Source of the DNA: UBA11358 sp049517655
Lineage (GTDB): Bacteria > Verrucomicrobiota > Verrucomicrobiia > Limisphaerales > UBA11358
Reading direction: 5' to 3'
Assembly (NCBI GenBank): GCA_049517655.1
Contig: JBEKRQ010000003.1
Coordinates: forward strand, 124,001 to 188,000
Length of the DNA stretch: 64,000 nucleotides
Translations under genes and position numbers: made by a program
Shown here: positions 34,306 to 42,856 of the stretch, one piece after another
Position numbering within the stretch: position 1 is the first letter of the stretch
Layout: the number at the start of each line of letters is the position of its first letter
The notes under the pieces: model-generated
Told to the model about the DNA's origin: nothing
What the model saw: only the letters and a program-made list of their open reading frames with translations
Databases searched by the model: none

Positions 34306-36246
34306 TCATTCCACCGTCACGCTCTTGGCCAGATTTCGCGGCTTGTCCACGTCACAGCCGCGCGCAACGGCGATGTGATACGCGAACAATTGCAGCGGCA
34401 CGGTCGCCAGAATCGGGTAAATCGGCTCCAACGTCTTGGGCAGATAAATCACGTCGTCGGCCACTTTCCTGATTCGTTTGTCGCCTTCGGTGGCCAGTGC
34501 GATGATGGGGCCTTTGCGCGCGCGAATCATCGCCAGGTTCGCCATGGTCTTGTCATACATCGAATCCTGCGGCACGACAAAAACCGTCGGCGTCTTCGGG
34601 TCAATCAACGCAATCGGGCCGTGTTTCATTTCCGCCGCCGAATAGCCCTCGGCGTGGATATAGGAAATTTCCTTCAGCTTGAGCGCGCCTTCCAGCGCAA
34701 TCGGGAACGTGTAGCCGCGACCAAGGAAAAAGAAATCGTCGGCCTTCGCATATTTTTTCGCGAGCTTCTTGAACGCGTTGTTTTGCGCGAGGATGGATTC
34801 AAGCTGTTTGGGCGCGGCTTCGAGCGCGCGCAGAATTTCCAATGCGCGATGGGCCGAAAGCTTCCGCATCCGGCCCAAGTGAACGGCCAGCAGCGCTAGA
34901 ATCGTAAGCGTGGAAATAAAGGCTTTGGTCGAGGCGACTCCGATTTCCGGACCGGCGTGCATGTAAATGCCGCCGTCAGACTCGCGCGCGATGGTGCTGC
35001 CGACAACGTTGACGATGGCCAGCGCGCGATGACCGCTGCGTTTGGCTTTGCGCAGCGCGGCGAGCGTGTCGGCGGTCTCGCCGGATTGCGAGATGACCAG
35101 CAGCACGGTGTTTTTTTCAAGCGGCGCGTTGCGATAACAAAATTCGTGTGCGAACTCAACCTCCACCGGAATTTGCGCGAGTTCTTCAATCAGATATTCG
35201 CCCACCAGCGCCGCATGCCAGCTCGTGCCGCTGGCGGCGATGACGATGCGGTCAATCGCGCGCAACTCGGCGGACGTCAAATTCAGGCCGCCGAACTTAG
35301 CGGTCGCGCCTTTGATGTCCACGCGGCCGCGCAGCGCGTTTTCCACCGTTTCCGGCTGTTCGAAAATTTCCTTGAGCATGAAGTGCGCAAAATCGCCGCG
35401 CACAGTGTCTTCCTGGCTGAATTCGAGCTTGCTGATTTGCACGTTGGCGGTGTCCGTGCCCAGATTCAAAACGTCAAACCGCTTGCTCGTGACCGTCGCC
35501 ACGTCGTAGTCGTTTAGGTAAACCACTTTTTTCGTGTGGGCGACGATGGCATTGGCGTCGCTGGCCAGAAAATGCTCGCCTTTGCCGATGCCGATGATGA
35601 GCGGCGAACCGCGTCGCGCGCCGACGATGGTGTCGGGCCGGTCGGCACAAACGACTGCAATGCCGTAAGCGCCGATGACTTCGCGCAGCGCATCGCAAAC
35701 GGCCTGCGTCAGGGGATTGGAACCATTCACCGGCTGGCGGGATGAGCCGGATTTGGACTGCGGTGACATGTCACCGCTTTTTAAAGCGCCGACATGTCGG
35801 CGCACTCCAAAATTTTCCATGCGTCGTTTCTCGTAATAGTCACCGATCAAATGCGCGAGGACTTCTGTATCGGTGCCGGAGCGGAATTTATGTCCGGTCT
35901 TGAGCAGTTTTTGTTTGAGCGCGTCGTAATTTTCGATGACGCCATTGTGGACGACGGCGATTTTGCCGGATTGATCGAGATGCGGATGCGAATTTTCGTC
36001 GGACGGCGGGCCGTGCGTGGCCCAGCGCGTGTGGCCGATGCCGAGATTGCCTGCGACCGGTTCGGCTTTCAAGAGTCGTGCGAGGCCCTCACCGATTTTC
36101 CCCTTTTTCTTGAGGACGATTAGATCGCCATTGCACACCACAGCCACGCCTGCGCTGTCGTAGCCGCGATATTCCAGCCGCCGCAATCCTTCGAGCAAGA
36201 TGGGCGTGGCCGCCTTTTTACCGACGTATCCAATAATGCCGCACAT
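34306..36246 (-). CDS. glmS: Glutamine-fructose-6-phosphate aminotransferase
   Basis: A 646-residue enzyme that starts the hexosamine pathway for peptidoglycan and LPS. Cys2 is the N-terminal glutaminase nucleophile (MCGIIGYVG). Two SIS domains follow (ASGTSWHAALVGEYLIEELA, HAEGYSAAEMKHGPIALID), and the C-terminus ends PRNLAKSVTVE. About 25 extra residues (RRHVGALKSGDMSPQSKSGS) between the glutaminase motifs are encoded by a hairpin repeat at 35750-35812. No glmS ribozyme is seen. Confidence 0.97.
   Translation of the reverse strand: MCGIIGYVGKKAATPILLEGLRRLEYRGYDSAGVAVVCNGDLIVLKKKGKIGEGLARLLKAEPVAGNLGIGHTRWATHGPPSDENSHPHLDQSGKIAVVHNGVIENYDALKQKLLKTGHKFRSGTDTEVLAHLIGDYYEKRRMENFGVRRHVGALKSGDMSPQSKSGSSRQPVNGSNPLTQAVCDALREVIGAYGIAVVCADRPDTIVGARRGSPLIIGIGKGEHFLASDANAIVAHTKKVVYLNDYDVATVTSKRFDVLNLGTDTANVQISKLEFSQEDTVRGDFAHFMLKEIFEQPETVENALRGRVDIKGATAKFGGLNLTSAELRAIDRIVIAASGTSWHAALVGEYLIEELAQIPVEVEFAHEFCYRNAPLEKNTVLLVISQSGETADTLAALRKAKRSGHRALAIVNVVGSTIARESDGGIYMHAGPEIGVASTKAFISTLTILALLAVHLGRMRKLSAHRALEILRALEAAPKQLESILAQNNAFKKLAKKYAKADDFFFLGRGYTFPIALEGALKLKEISYIHAEGYSAAEMKHGPIALIDPKTPTVFVVPQDSMYDKTMANLAMIRARKGPIIALATEGDKRIRKVADDVIYLPKTLEPIYPILATVPLQLFAYHIAVARGCDVDKPRNLAKSVTVE
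35750..35812. repeat. GACATGTC hairpin pair inside glmS
   Basis: CGGTGACATGTCACCG and GCGCCGACATGTCGGCGC are two perfect palindromes 9 bases apart, flanked by TTTGGACTG and GCACTCCAAA, which are also inverse. The whole element is in frame with glmS. Confidence 0.85.
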
Positions 36247-36252
36247 AGTTTT

Positions 36253-36345
36253 TCGTCCGCAGATTGCGCCGATTTCACAGATTTTTCTTCATAAACTCAA
36301 AATATAATCTGCGTCCATCTGTGTAATCTGCGGATTTATTTTTGT
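36253..36345. repeat. CGCAGATT dyad repeat between gmhB-like and glmS genes
   Basis: CCGCAGATTGCGCCGATTTC is followed by an AT-rich loop and AATCTGCGTCCATCTGTG, TAATCTGCGG. The genes on both sides are co-directional. Confidence 0.8.
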
Positions 36346-36881
36346 TTCAAAATCCATTCCGCTGCGCCGCGCAAATCGTCCACAATCACCGCGCGCTTCA
36401 GTTTGTCCGGTTCCGCGCGTTCCAGTTCCGCGCCGTAGCCGGTGCGGACCAGAATGCTCTTTTTCACGCCCGCGTTCCAGCCGCATTCCAAATCGGCCAG
36501 CTTGTCGCCGATGACAAAGCTTTGCGCCAGATCCACGCCAAATTCATCGCGCGCGTCGAACAAAAATTGAGGCGACGGTTTGCGTCCGCGCTGCGGCTGG
36601 CCGGGCGCTTCCGGCGCGATGTATATTTTCTCGAAGCGCACACCGTGGCGCGCCAGTTTGCTGCAAAGATGCTCGTTGACGCGTTCCACGTCCGCAAGTG
36701 TGAAGTAACCGCGTCCGATGCCGGATTGATTTGAGATGATGAACAGTTTGCAGCCTGCGGCGCAAAGCTGTTTCAAGCCGATGGGCGTGGACGGAAAAAT
36801 TTCCACGTCCTCCGTCCGGCACAGATAATTTTTTTCCACGATGATTGTGCCATCGCGGTCGAGAAAGACAGCCCGGTTCAT
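36336..36881 (-). CDS. gmhB: HAD-IIIA phosphatase, GmhB-like
   Basis: A 181-residue HAD phosphatase starting MNRAVFLDRDGTI. Motif I is FLDRDGTI, motif II IISNQSGIGRG, motif III lysine RKPSPQF, motif IV VIGDKLADLECG. It fits D-glycero-D-manno-heptose 1,7-bisphosphate 7-phosphatase, but the zinc-binding Cys/His loop of E. coli GmhB is replaced by APEAPGQPQRGRKP with no cysteine. Role in LPS heptose synthesis is likely but not certain. Confidence 0.8.
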   Translation of the reverse strand: MNRAVFLDRDGTIIVEKNYLCRTEDVEIFPSTPIGLKQLCAAGCKLFIISNQSGIGRGYFTLADVERVNEHLCSKLARHGVRFEKIYIAPEAPGQPQRGRKPSPQFLFDARDEFGVDLAQSFVIGDKLADLECGWNAGVKKSILVRTGYGAELERAEPDKLKRAVIVDDLRGAAEWILKQK

Positions 36882-37067
36882 TCTTTTGATTGTGAGTTCA
36901 ACTTCCACCGGAGTTCAAGCTTTAGCTTGCAAGGTTCAGACTCAAAGAGCGGCAGTCACCCTGTGACCAAATTGTGGTTTGATTATGGCAAGAATGGAAT
37001 TGAATTTTTTCCAATCTTTGCGCAACCTGTGATGATTTCATTTTTTCATCAACAACCAAAAATACAC

Positions 37068-38354
37068 ATGAGCAAAGGCAAAATGGGAATTCTGGTCGGT
37101 GGCGGCCCGGCGCCGGGCATCAACGGCGTCATCGCCGCGGCCACCATCGAAGGCATCAACCAGGGCTTTGAAGTCATCGGCTTTCAAGACGGGTTCAAAT
37201 CGCTCGCGGCTGGCGAAGCAAAAAATTACAGGCCGCTGACCGTCCATGACGTGATAAACATCCATCTGCGCGGCGGTTCAATCCTCGGCACTTCGCGCAC
37301 GAACCCGACCAAATCCGAGACCAGCATGCAGAACGTGTTCAAGGTTTTGGAACAGCTGGGCATCACGACGCTGGTGACAATTGGCGGCGATGACACGGCA
37401 TTTTCCGCCAGCCAGGTCGCCAAGCGCAGCAACGGCAAAATCAAGGTGGCGCACGTGCCCAAGACGATTGACAACGATTTGCCGCTGCCCGGTGTGACGC
37501 CGACGTTTGGTTTCGAGACCGCGCGGCACAATGGCGTTCAGATCGTTCGCAACCTGATGGAGGACGCCCGCACAACGTCGCGCTGGTATATCGTCATCGC
37601 CATGGGACGCGCGGCGGGGCATCTCGCGCTCGGCATCGGCAAGGCGGCGGCGTCCGCGCTCGTCGTCATCGGGGAGGAATTTCGCAACCGGCAGGTCACG
37701 GTGGATGAAGTGTGCGACATGATTATCGGCTCCATCATCAAACGCCGCGCCGAAGGCACGCAACACGGCCTCGTCATTCTCGCCGAAGGCCTGATTGAAG
37801 CGATGGGCGAGCAGGGTTTGCTCAAGGCGCTGCCTGAAGGACAATTGGAACGCTACGGCAAGGTTGCCTACGACGAACACGGCCATTTGCGCATGGCCGA
37901 AATCGAATTTGGCCGCCTGATGAAAGACCTTTTGACCGCCCGCCTCGAAAAGCTCGGCCTCAAAATGGCCTTCATTGCCAAGGATGTCGGTTACGAACTC
38001 CGCTGCGCCGACCCGATCCCGTTCGACGCCGAATACACGCGCGACCTCGGTCATGCCGCGATAAAATTCCTGCTGTCGCCCGAAGCCAAAAAATACGGTG
38101 CCATCATCAGCTTCGTGGACGGCAAAATGAATCCGCTGCCGTTCGAGAAAATGCTCGACCCGAAGACCGGCCGCATGCAAAACCGCCGCGTCAATGTGGA
38201 CGGCGAACCCTTTGAATGCGCCTGCGCCTACATGACCCGGCTCAAGCGCGAGGATTTCGAGGACGCAAAGCAACTCGCCAAGCTCGCCGTCGTCGTCAAA
38301 TTGACGCCGGAACAATTCCGCGCCCGCTTCGGTTACCTTGCAGGTTTGAAGTAA
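37068..38354 (+). CDS. pfp: Phosphofructokinase, probably PPi-dependent
   Basis: A 428-residue PFK-superfamily protein starting MSKGKMGILVGGGPAPGING. The substrate-choice positions read TIGGDDTAFSA and VPKTIDNDLP: Asp in GGDD and Lys in PKTIDND are the residues that favour pyrophosphate over ATP. MGRAAGHLALG is the fructose-6-phosphate site. It would phosphorylate fructose 6-phosphate reversibly. The upstream frame extension is not supported. A strong terminator follows. Confidence 0.9.
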   Translation: MSKGKMGILVGGGPAPGINGVIAAATIEGINQGFEVIGFQDGFKSLAAGEAKNYRPLTVHDVINIHLRGGSILGTSRTNPTKSETSMQNVFKVLEQLGITTLVTIGGDDTAFSASQVAKRSNGKIKVAHVPKTIDNDLPLPGVTPTFGFETARHNGVQIVRNLMEDARTTSRWYIVIAMGRAAGHLALGIGKAAASALVVIGEEFRNRQVTVDEVCDMIIGSIIKRRAEGTQHGLVILAEGLIEAMGEQGLLKALPEGQLERYGKVAYDEHGHLRMAEIEFGRLMKDLLTARLEKLGLKMAFIAKDVGYELRCADPIPFDAEYTRDLGHAAIKFLLSPEAKKYGAIISFVDGKMNPLPFEKMLDPKTGRMQNRRVNVDGEPFECACAYMTRLKREDFEDAKQLAKLAVVVKLTPEQFRARFGYLAGLK

Positions 38355-38374
38355 AAAATTTTAGAACTCATACA

Positions 38375-38403
38375 GCGGCGGGAAAATTCCCGCCGCCTTT
38401 TTT
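38375..38403 (+). terminator. Rho-independent terminator after pfp
   Basis: GCGGCGGG and CCCGCCGC form a perfect 8-base stem (extendable by AA/TT) around AAAATT and are followed by CCTTTTTT. It lies 20 bases after the pfp stop codon. Confidence 0.93.
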
Positions 38404-38404
38404 A

Positions 38405-38645
38405 TGAACCACAAAGGCACAAAGGTTTTATCCGCGAATTGCGCGAATTTTCACAAATAATTTTAACCGCAGCCTGTCCGCCGTAGCCTTGGCGGAGGCG
38501 GAAGACGCAGAGAAGAAATCCGCAGATTACGCAGATTGCCGCAGATTTTGAGGTAGGGCGCGCACTCCGTGCGCGCCGCAGGTAGGGACGCCTGCGCTAC
38601 ATTCTTTCAGAAAAGAATCCGTGTTTATCCGTGTCATCCGTGGTT
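38405..38645. repeat. Mixed repeat block before thiE
   Basis: Several families follow each other: CCACAAAGGCACAAAGG, CGCAGATTACGCAGATTGCC, GGTAGGGCGCGC and GGTAGGGACGCC hairpins, and ATCCGTGTTTATCCGTG. No gene is visible, so the thiE promoter must lie in or next to these repeats. Confidence 0.75.
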
Positions 38646-38656
38646 AAACTTATTCC

Positions 38657-39358
38657 ATGAAACCGCTCGCCGATTGCCGGCTTTACGCCTTCGTTGACAC
38701 GGCCTATATGCATGGCCGCGCACCGGAAGTTGTCGCGCAACAACTCTGCGACGGCGGCGCCGATTTGATTCAACTCCGCGCAAAAAATTCTTTGCCCGAT
38801 GAAATCCGTGCAATGGCTGAAAAAATCCTGCCCATTACCCGGCGGGCAAACGTCGGCCTCGTCATCAATGATTACGTGGACATCGCCTACGACCTCAATA
38901 CGGATTTTTGTCATTTGGGACAGGAAGATTTTTTCGGTGCCGGGTTTAAAAACGTTTCTCAACTTAAAGGTAGGGACGGCTCTCCGAGCCGTCCGTTGGG
39001 ACGCGGAACTTCCGTCGGCGCGCTCGGAGAGCGCGCCCTACCAGAAGTGCGGATTGGTTTGTCAACGCATTCTCCGGAACAGGCACAGCGCGCATTGGCG
39101 GCGGGCGCGGATTACATCGCCATCGGACCGGTGTTTGCGACGGGCACAAAGCCGACTGCAAAACCGGTAACGCTCGAATACGTCCGCTGGGCGGCGATGA
39201 ATGTGACCATTCCATGGTTCGCCATTGGTGGCATTAATCTGGAAAATCTCGACAGCGTTTTGGCGGCAGGCGCAAAGCGGATTTGCGTGGTGTCAGCAAT
39301 TTTGAATGCGAAAGATGTGACAAAAGCCTGCGCGGAATTTCGGAAAAGGTTGTGCTAA
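38657..39358 (+). CDS. thiE: Thiamine-phosphate synthase
   Basis: A 233-residue TIM-barrel enzyme joining HMP-PP and thiazole phosphate. Motifs are LIQLRAKN, LVINDYVDIA, HLGQEDF, DYIAIGPVFATGTKP and WFAIGGINLENL. An in-frame palindromic insertion (GRDGSPSRPLGRGTSVGALG, about 27 residues in total) sits before VRIGLSTHS. No TPP riboswitch was recognised upstream, unlike thiC. Confidence 0.94.
   Translation: MKPLADCRLYAFVDTAYMHGRAPEVVAQQLCDGGADLIQLRAKNSLPDEIRAMAEKILPITRRANVGLVINDYVDIAYDLNTDFCHLGQEDFFGAGFKNVSQLKGRDGSPSRPLGRGTSVGALGERALPEVRIGLSTHSPEQAQRALAAGADYIAIGPVFATGTKPTAKPVTLEYVRWAAMNVTIPWFAIGGINLENLDSVLAAGAKRICVVSAILNAKDVTKACAEFRKRLC
38968..39042. repeat. GGTAGGGACGGC hairpin repeat inside thiE
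   Basis: GGACGGCTCTCCGAGCCGTCC and GGCGCGCTCGGAGAGCGCGCC form hairpins; the outer ends GGTAGGG and CCCTACC are inverse. It matches the purM and 42149 elements in layout. Confidence 0.82.
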
Positions 39359-39430
39359 ACACCTTCTCCAATCAATAGTTTCAATTTCGCTTGTCTTGAA
39401 TCCTCATTCATTCAAGCATTCATCCAAGCC

Positions 39431-41119
39431 ATGAAAACTCCCACTTCAGACAATTTCTTTCACCGGGCATCTGCAGTTTGTCTGGTCGGTTTGTTCCTTT
39501 GTGTTTTATTGCCGCAGTCACGCGCGGCTGAACCATACAAAGCGACGAATGGCGAATTTTCCGTCGTCGGCGATGCGGTGGTTGAATTGTTGCAAAGTCA
39601 TGACACGGCACGGTTCGCCAAAGAGTTAGCTCCGACCATCGAGGACTTTCGAGCCATCCTTTCAACTAATACGGTGGTGAAGGATGCAGACCCATTAAAA
39701 GGTTTTCAAGGCACGGTTGAAGACGACCGCCGAAGGGTTGAGTCAAGTGCCAAAGCGCTTTTAGCAAAGGCTGAGACATTGCATTTGGATTTTTCGAAGG
39801 GAAAAATCCAAATGCACATTAACACACCAAAGTATTTGGGAACAACGCGATGGTCTAGTCTTCAAGCTGAGAATGAATCAGTGCCCTATGCGGAAGAAGT
39901 GGAGATTGAATTTAATCTGGATTCGGACGCAACCAGTTCAACCAACGGCAATTTCAAGATCGCTGTGCGAGGTTTGAACAAGTTTCCGGGCGGCTGGCGA
40001 ACTTATCAAGGGGTTCAATGGCTGGCTTTTCCCACCAACATCGCGGATGAAAAGACTCAGCGTGAGATAAGCATCATGTCCTTGGCGATGGCATATAAAG
40101 GTTTCGATAGTCAACTTGATCCGTCACTCACCAAACTTGGTGAAACACTGGTTCGTTTCCTTCGCGAGCGGGATATGCGCCTTTACCAGCAAGAAGCTCT
40201 GGTCACCGCCGACATGACTTGGGCGCAGCTTCAAAAGAGTGCCGGGGGGAAAGGGCCTTCACGGCAGGAGTTTGATAAGATGTGGAACGAGCATCAATCA
40301 GATTTGATTGACGCGGCACGTTCGACCCTCAAGCAGATGGATGACGCTGGCATTGATTTGAAGGATGCCAAGATTCAAATCCAAGAAGCTGCCGTTGAAC
40401 AAAGCGATCTCCGCAGTGGCCCCGGCTCGTTGGATGGCTTGGAAGGTAATCAGTTTCAAGTCAAACTGTCGGTCAAATCGGAAAGGAAGGCCAAGATTGG
40501 AAAATCTTTATCTGGGGACTATGTCCTTGCTGTCAACGAAATCACCCGCTTTGGGGATGATTGGAGAATTACCGACAAGGTTCGCTGGGATAAATTTCCG
40601 GCGGGCGTGGTTGACGAAAAAACCGAAGCAACTTTGGAGTTTGAAAACCATGTCGCCAAATATCGCAGTTTGCCACCAGGAATGGCTGCTCCCGAGATTG
40701 AATTCATACGCTTCGACAACGAACAGAAGATGAAACTGTCCGATTTGCGCGGCAAAGTGGTGGTGCTGGATTTTTGGGCGACTTGGTGCGGCCCTTGTCA
40801 GGAGCCGATGGCAAAGTTGCAGACCATCCGGCAAGCCCATCCTGATTGGAAAGATAGCGTAACCATTGTGCCTTTAAGCATTGATGACACGTTGAAACAA
40901 GTCCGCGACCATGTGGACAAACGCGGCTGGACAAACACCTTCAATGTTTGGGCTGGGCCGGGCGGTTGGATATCAACGCCAGCAAAGACCTTTCGCGTGA
41001 CTGGTGTTCCGACCACCTACATTATTGATACCAAAGGCAAGATTGTTAACGCTGGCTATCCTCTTGAAGATTGGATCGTTCAGATAGTGAATGGTTTGCT
41101 GAAAGCACAAAAGCCGTAA
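39431..41119 (+). CDS. Exported protein with thioredoxin-like (TlpA) domain
   Basis: A 562-residue protein with a signal peptide (about 1-33, ending near SRA|AE). Residues 35-400 hold two related blocks of unknown fold (each ends in a W..Y/F..V.W..FP segment). Residues 425-560 form a TlpA-like thioredoxin with the redox motif WATWCGPCQEP and cis-Pro segment VTGVPTTYII. It probably handles disulfides or cytochrome assembly in the periplasm. The large N-terminal part is unrecognised. Confidence 0.85.
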   Translation: MKTPTSDNFFHRASAVCLVGLFLCVLLPQSRAAEPYKATNGEFSVVGDAVVELLQSHDTARFAKELAPTIEDFRAILSTNTVVKDADPLKGFQGTVEDDRRRVESSAKALLAKAETLHLDFSKGKIQMHINTPKYLGTTRWSSLQAENESVPYAEEVEIEFNLDSDATSSTNGNFKIAVRGLNKFPGGWRTYQGVQWLAFPTNIADEKTQREISIMSLAMAYKGFDSQLDPSLTKLGETLVRFLRERDMRLYQQEALVTADMTWAQLQKSAGGKGPSRQEFDKMWNEHQSDLIDAARSTLKQMDDAGIDLKDAKIQIQEAAVEQSDLRSGPGSLDGLEGNQFQVKLSVKSERKAKIGKSLSGDYVLAVNEITRFGDDWRITDKVRWDKFPAGVVDEKTEATLEFENHVAKYRSLPPGMAAPEIEFIRFDNEQKMKLSDLRGKVVVLDFWATWCGPCQEPMAKLQTIRQAHPDWKDSVTIVPLSIDDTLKQVRDHVDKRGWTNTFNVWAGPGGWISTPAKTFRVTGVPTTYIIDTKGKIVNAGYPLEDWIVQIVNGLLKAQKP

Positions 41120-41124
41120 ATTTA

Positions 41125-41201
41125 TTTCAATCTCCACTCGCTGCGGCTGCCGTGAATTAAAAAACCTGTATCGCGGAGAACTTGAAGTTACTGGCGGATT
41201 T
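41125..41201 (-). pseudogene. DpnI-like 3' end, relic copy 1
   Basis: The minus strand reads KIRQ, a stop, then LQVLRDTGFLIHGSRSEWRL, matching KIRQQLQVLRDAGLLLHVEH of the DpnI-like gene at 47496. Only the final winged-helix part is present. Confidence 0.7.
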
Positions 41202-41204
41202 TGA

Positions 41205-41315
41205 AAGCGGCGGAGGGCCGCCGCAGTCCAAGACGTGGGCGCGTTTTCCAACGACCTTTAAACCTCGCGAAGCGTCTTGGAGTGCGCCAGTCCTCGGCGC
41301 TTTGGGCGGGCGGGA
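41205..41315. repeat. CGGCGG and GCGCCAGTCC hairpin words
   Basis: AAAGCGGCGGAGGGCCGCCG and TTGGAGTGCGCCAGTCCTCG resemble the glmS repeat family (GCACTCC/TTTGGACTG ends). No coding region. Confidence 0.55.
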
Positions 41316-41317
41316 AA

Positions 41318-41355
41318 TTATTTCAGCGCGATGACCCGGATGGGGACGGTGAATG
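41318..41355. repeat. TTTCAGCGCGATGACCC repeat, copy 1
   Basis: TTATTTCAGCGCGATGACCC followed by GGATGGGGACGGTGA. Copies 2 and 3 lie at 44399-44435 and 46636-46662. Confidence 0.75.
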
Positions 41356-41382
41356 TGGACGCAACCGGATGAAACCGGCGGC

Positions 41383-41730
41383 TCACTCAATCGGCACGCC
41401 CAAGGCTTTGGCAGCCGCCTGTATCGCCTGCTCTTTTGTGGTGCGCTCACGGTCGGACTTCTGTAGGCGCATCACATCAGCATGTTTCAAGAATGACTCT
41501 GCGCTGCTCAAAAGGCGTTCCACGTTTTCACGAAAACCGGGCGGGAAGGTTGAAGGACTAAAAATGAGAATCCCGTCCCTGACAAAGGCTGGATGATAAT
41601 GACCCAGTTGCTCGTCAGTCTCCAACATCTGCCGAAACTTTTCAAAGACCTGCCCGCTCAATTTCGGGTCTGTGGTCATGGCAATGCTGTTTTCACCACA
41701 GAGTTCTCTGTTGATGGATTTGATTTTCAT
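41383..41730 (-). CDS. Hypothetical protein
   Basis: A 115-residue soluble protein with no recognised family. It is mainly helical, with central YHPAFVRDGILIFSPSTFP and a basic C-terminus (RLQKSDRERTTKEQAIQAAA). The ending AIQAAAKALGVPIE could be a short DNA- or protein-contact helix. It lies next to relics of the DpnI-like gene, in the accessory region. Confidence 0.6.
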   Translation of the reverse strand: MKIKSINRELCGENSIAMTTDPKLSGQVFEKFRQMLETDEQLGHYHPAFVRDGILIFSPSTFPPGFRENVERLLSSAESFLKHADVMRLQKSDRERTTKEQAIQAAAKALGVPIE

Positions 41731-41845
41731 GTGGTGGTAGTTGGTTTAGAATGCAATTAACTGCCACATTTTCAGATCTGTCAAACCGAATCGGAACTCC
41801 GGTAACAATCTGATGCACCATGACCAGCCACCAGGCTGGGAGACA

Positions 41846-41980
41846 CTACGGCAAACGCCAGCCACCGCGCTCGATGTGCAATAGCAGACCAGTATCACGC
41901 AGGACTTGAAGCCTGATTTTATCGTGGATGTGGCGATTATCTGGATGAAGCTTTTCCAACTCGCGAGTGAAATGGGGAGC
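41846..41980 (-). pseudogene. DpnI-like 3' end, relic copy 2
   Basis: The frame encodes FTRELEKLHPDNRHIHDKIR then LQVLRDTGLLLHIERGGWRL, nearly the same as the last 43 residues of the DpnI-like protein, with a one-residue deletion. The catalytic part is absent and the upstream frame is repeat sequence. Confidence 0.85.
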
Positions 41981-42117
41981 ACACGCGCCCCGCGTGTTGT
42001 TCGTCGCGCCCTCGCGGCGAACATTTCGGGTGTAATGAACGACATTGTGTAGCCTCATTCCCACGAATGCCAACGACGAGGGCGTCGTTGGCTGCACGCG
42101 AGGCGCGTGCGCTCCCC
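41974..42117. repeat. 23-base inverted repeat with 98-base spacer
   Basis: GGGGAGCACACGCGCC... at 41974-41996 is the inverse of ...GGCGCGTGCGCTCCCC at 42095-42117 with two or three mismatches. Two smaller hairpins lie between. Confidence 0.75.
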
Positions 42118-42148
42118 AGCACGATGTTCAAAACGTCCAATCCAGCAT

Positions 42149-42210
42149 GGTGGGACAGAGCCGCCGCTCTGCCCTAAAATTGGGGCGGCGCAGCAACGCC
42201 GCCCTACCGT
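42149..42210. repeat. Tandem GCCGCC hairpins
   Basis: GACAGAGCCGCCGCTCTG and GGGGCGGCGCAGCAACGCCG with trailing CCCTACC; same family as the purM and thiE insertions. Confidence 0.7.
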
Positions 42211-42309
42211 GATTTCACCCGAGGGGTTTGACGCGACAGAAGTGGACTCGCTCGCGCCATGGGGTGTTCACCCCATAGCCAGCCAGCCAGAACCGGTTAA
42301 TCTAGCAGC

Positions 42310-42702
42310 ATGAAAATAAATCAACTCCGCTGGACAATCCGGCTGCTGTTATTGAATGTGACCCTTGCGCTTTTAGCCACTGGTTGCGCCACACCCACTG
42401 GATCCTACAATCAGGATTTCCATCAAAACCTTCCCACCTCACCCAACTATGCCATTGAGAATGTTAATGACACGGATTTCCACGTTATCGTCCATCAAGG
42501 CACTGCTTTGAAGGGATCGGATCGCATCATTTATGTGAAACAAGTGGCCTCGGCTGTTGCTGAAAACGAAGCCAAAAACAGGGGCTGGAAAAACTATGAC
42601 CTTAATTATGTTCAAGAATACGACCAAGGGTGGATGCACGTTGTTGTAGCCGATATCACCCGTAAGAACGCTGTCGAAAAAACACCCAGATCAACCCAAT
42701 AA
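42310..42702 (+). CDS. Putative lipoprotein
   Basis: A 130-residue protein with a lipoprotein signal peptide; the lipobox is LLATGCATPTG with Cys26. The mature part is small and polar (NVNDTDFHVIVHQGTALKGS). It would be anchored in the outer or inner membrane. No domain recognised. Confidence 0.72.
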   Translation: MKINQLRWTIRLLLLNVTLALLATGCATPTGSYNQDFHQNLPTSPNYAIENVNDTDFHVIVHQGTALKGSDRIIYVKQVASAVAENEAKNRGWKNYDLNYVQEYDQGWMHVVVADITRKNAVEKTPRSTQ

Positions 42703-42735
42703 CAAACCATAGGTTTCACCGATTCGGTTTTAACC

Positions 42736-42771
42736 GCCAAGACGCCAGACACCGCGCTCGACGTGTAATAG
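42736..42771 (-). pseudogene. DpnI-like 3' end, relic copy 3
   Basis: ACGCCAGACACCGCGCTCGA then CGTGTAATAGTA matches the end of the DpnI-like gene (ACGCCAGATGCCGTGTTCGA). Only about 36 bases remain. Confidence 0.55.
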
Positions 42772-42856
42772 TAAGGACAAGGCGCTACTCAGCTCCACCT
42801 GTGACCTAACATGACGAGTTTTACGGCTGATACCTAGTTTTGTCAGATTGGCTCCG

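Larger units (their letters stand above)
41731..42309. other. Repeat-rich gap with a DpnI relic
   Basis: About 580 bases holding relic copy 2 of the DpnI-like tail, a large inverted repeat and a TAGGGCGG-type hairpin. No intact gene is supported. Confidence 0.65.

Noticed and set aside
36247..36335. glmS ribozyme upstream of glmS
   Set aside because: The stretch is a CGCAGATT dyad repeat and lacks ribozyme core sequences.
36927..37067. N-terminal extension of the phosphofructokinase
   Set aside because: Family members begin at the nucleotide-binding MGILVGGGPAPG strand; the extension shows no conservation.
41846..42097. Small intact gene covering DpnI relic 2
   Set aside because: The upstream half is hairpin repeat sequence and the catalytic domain is missing.
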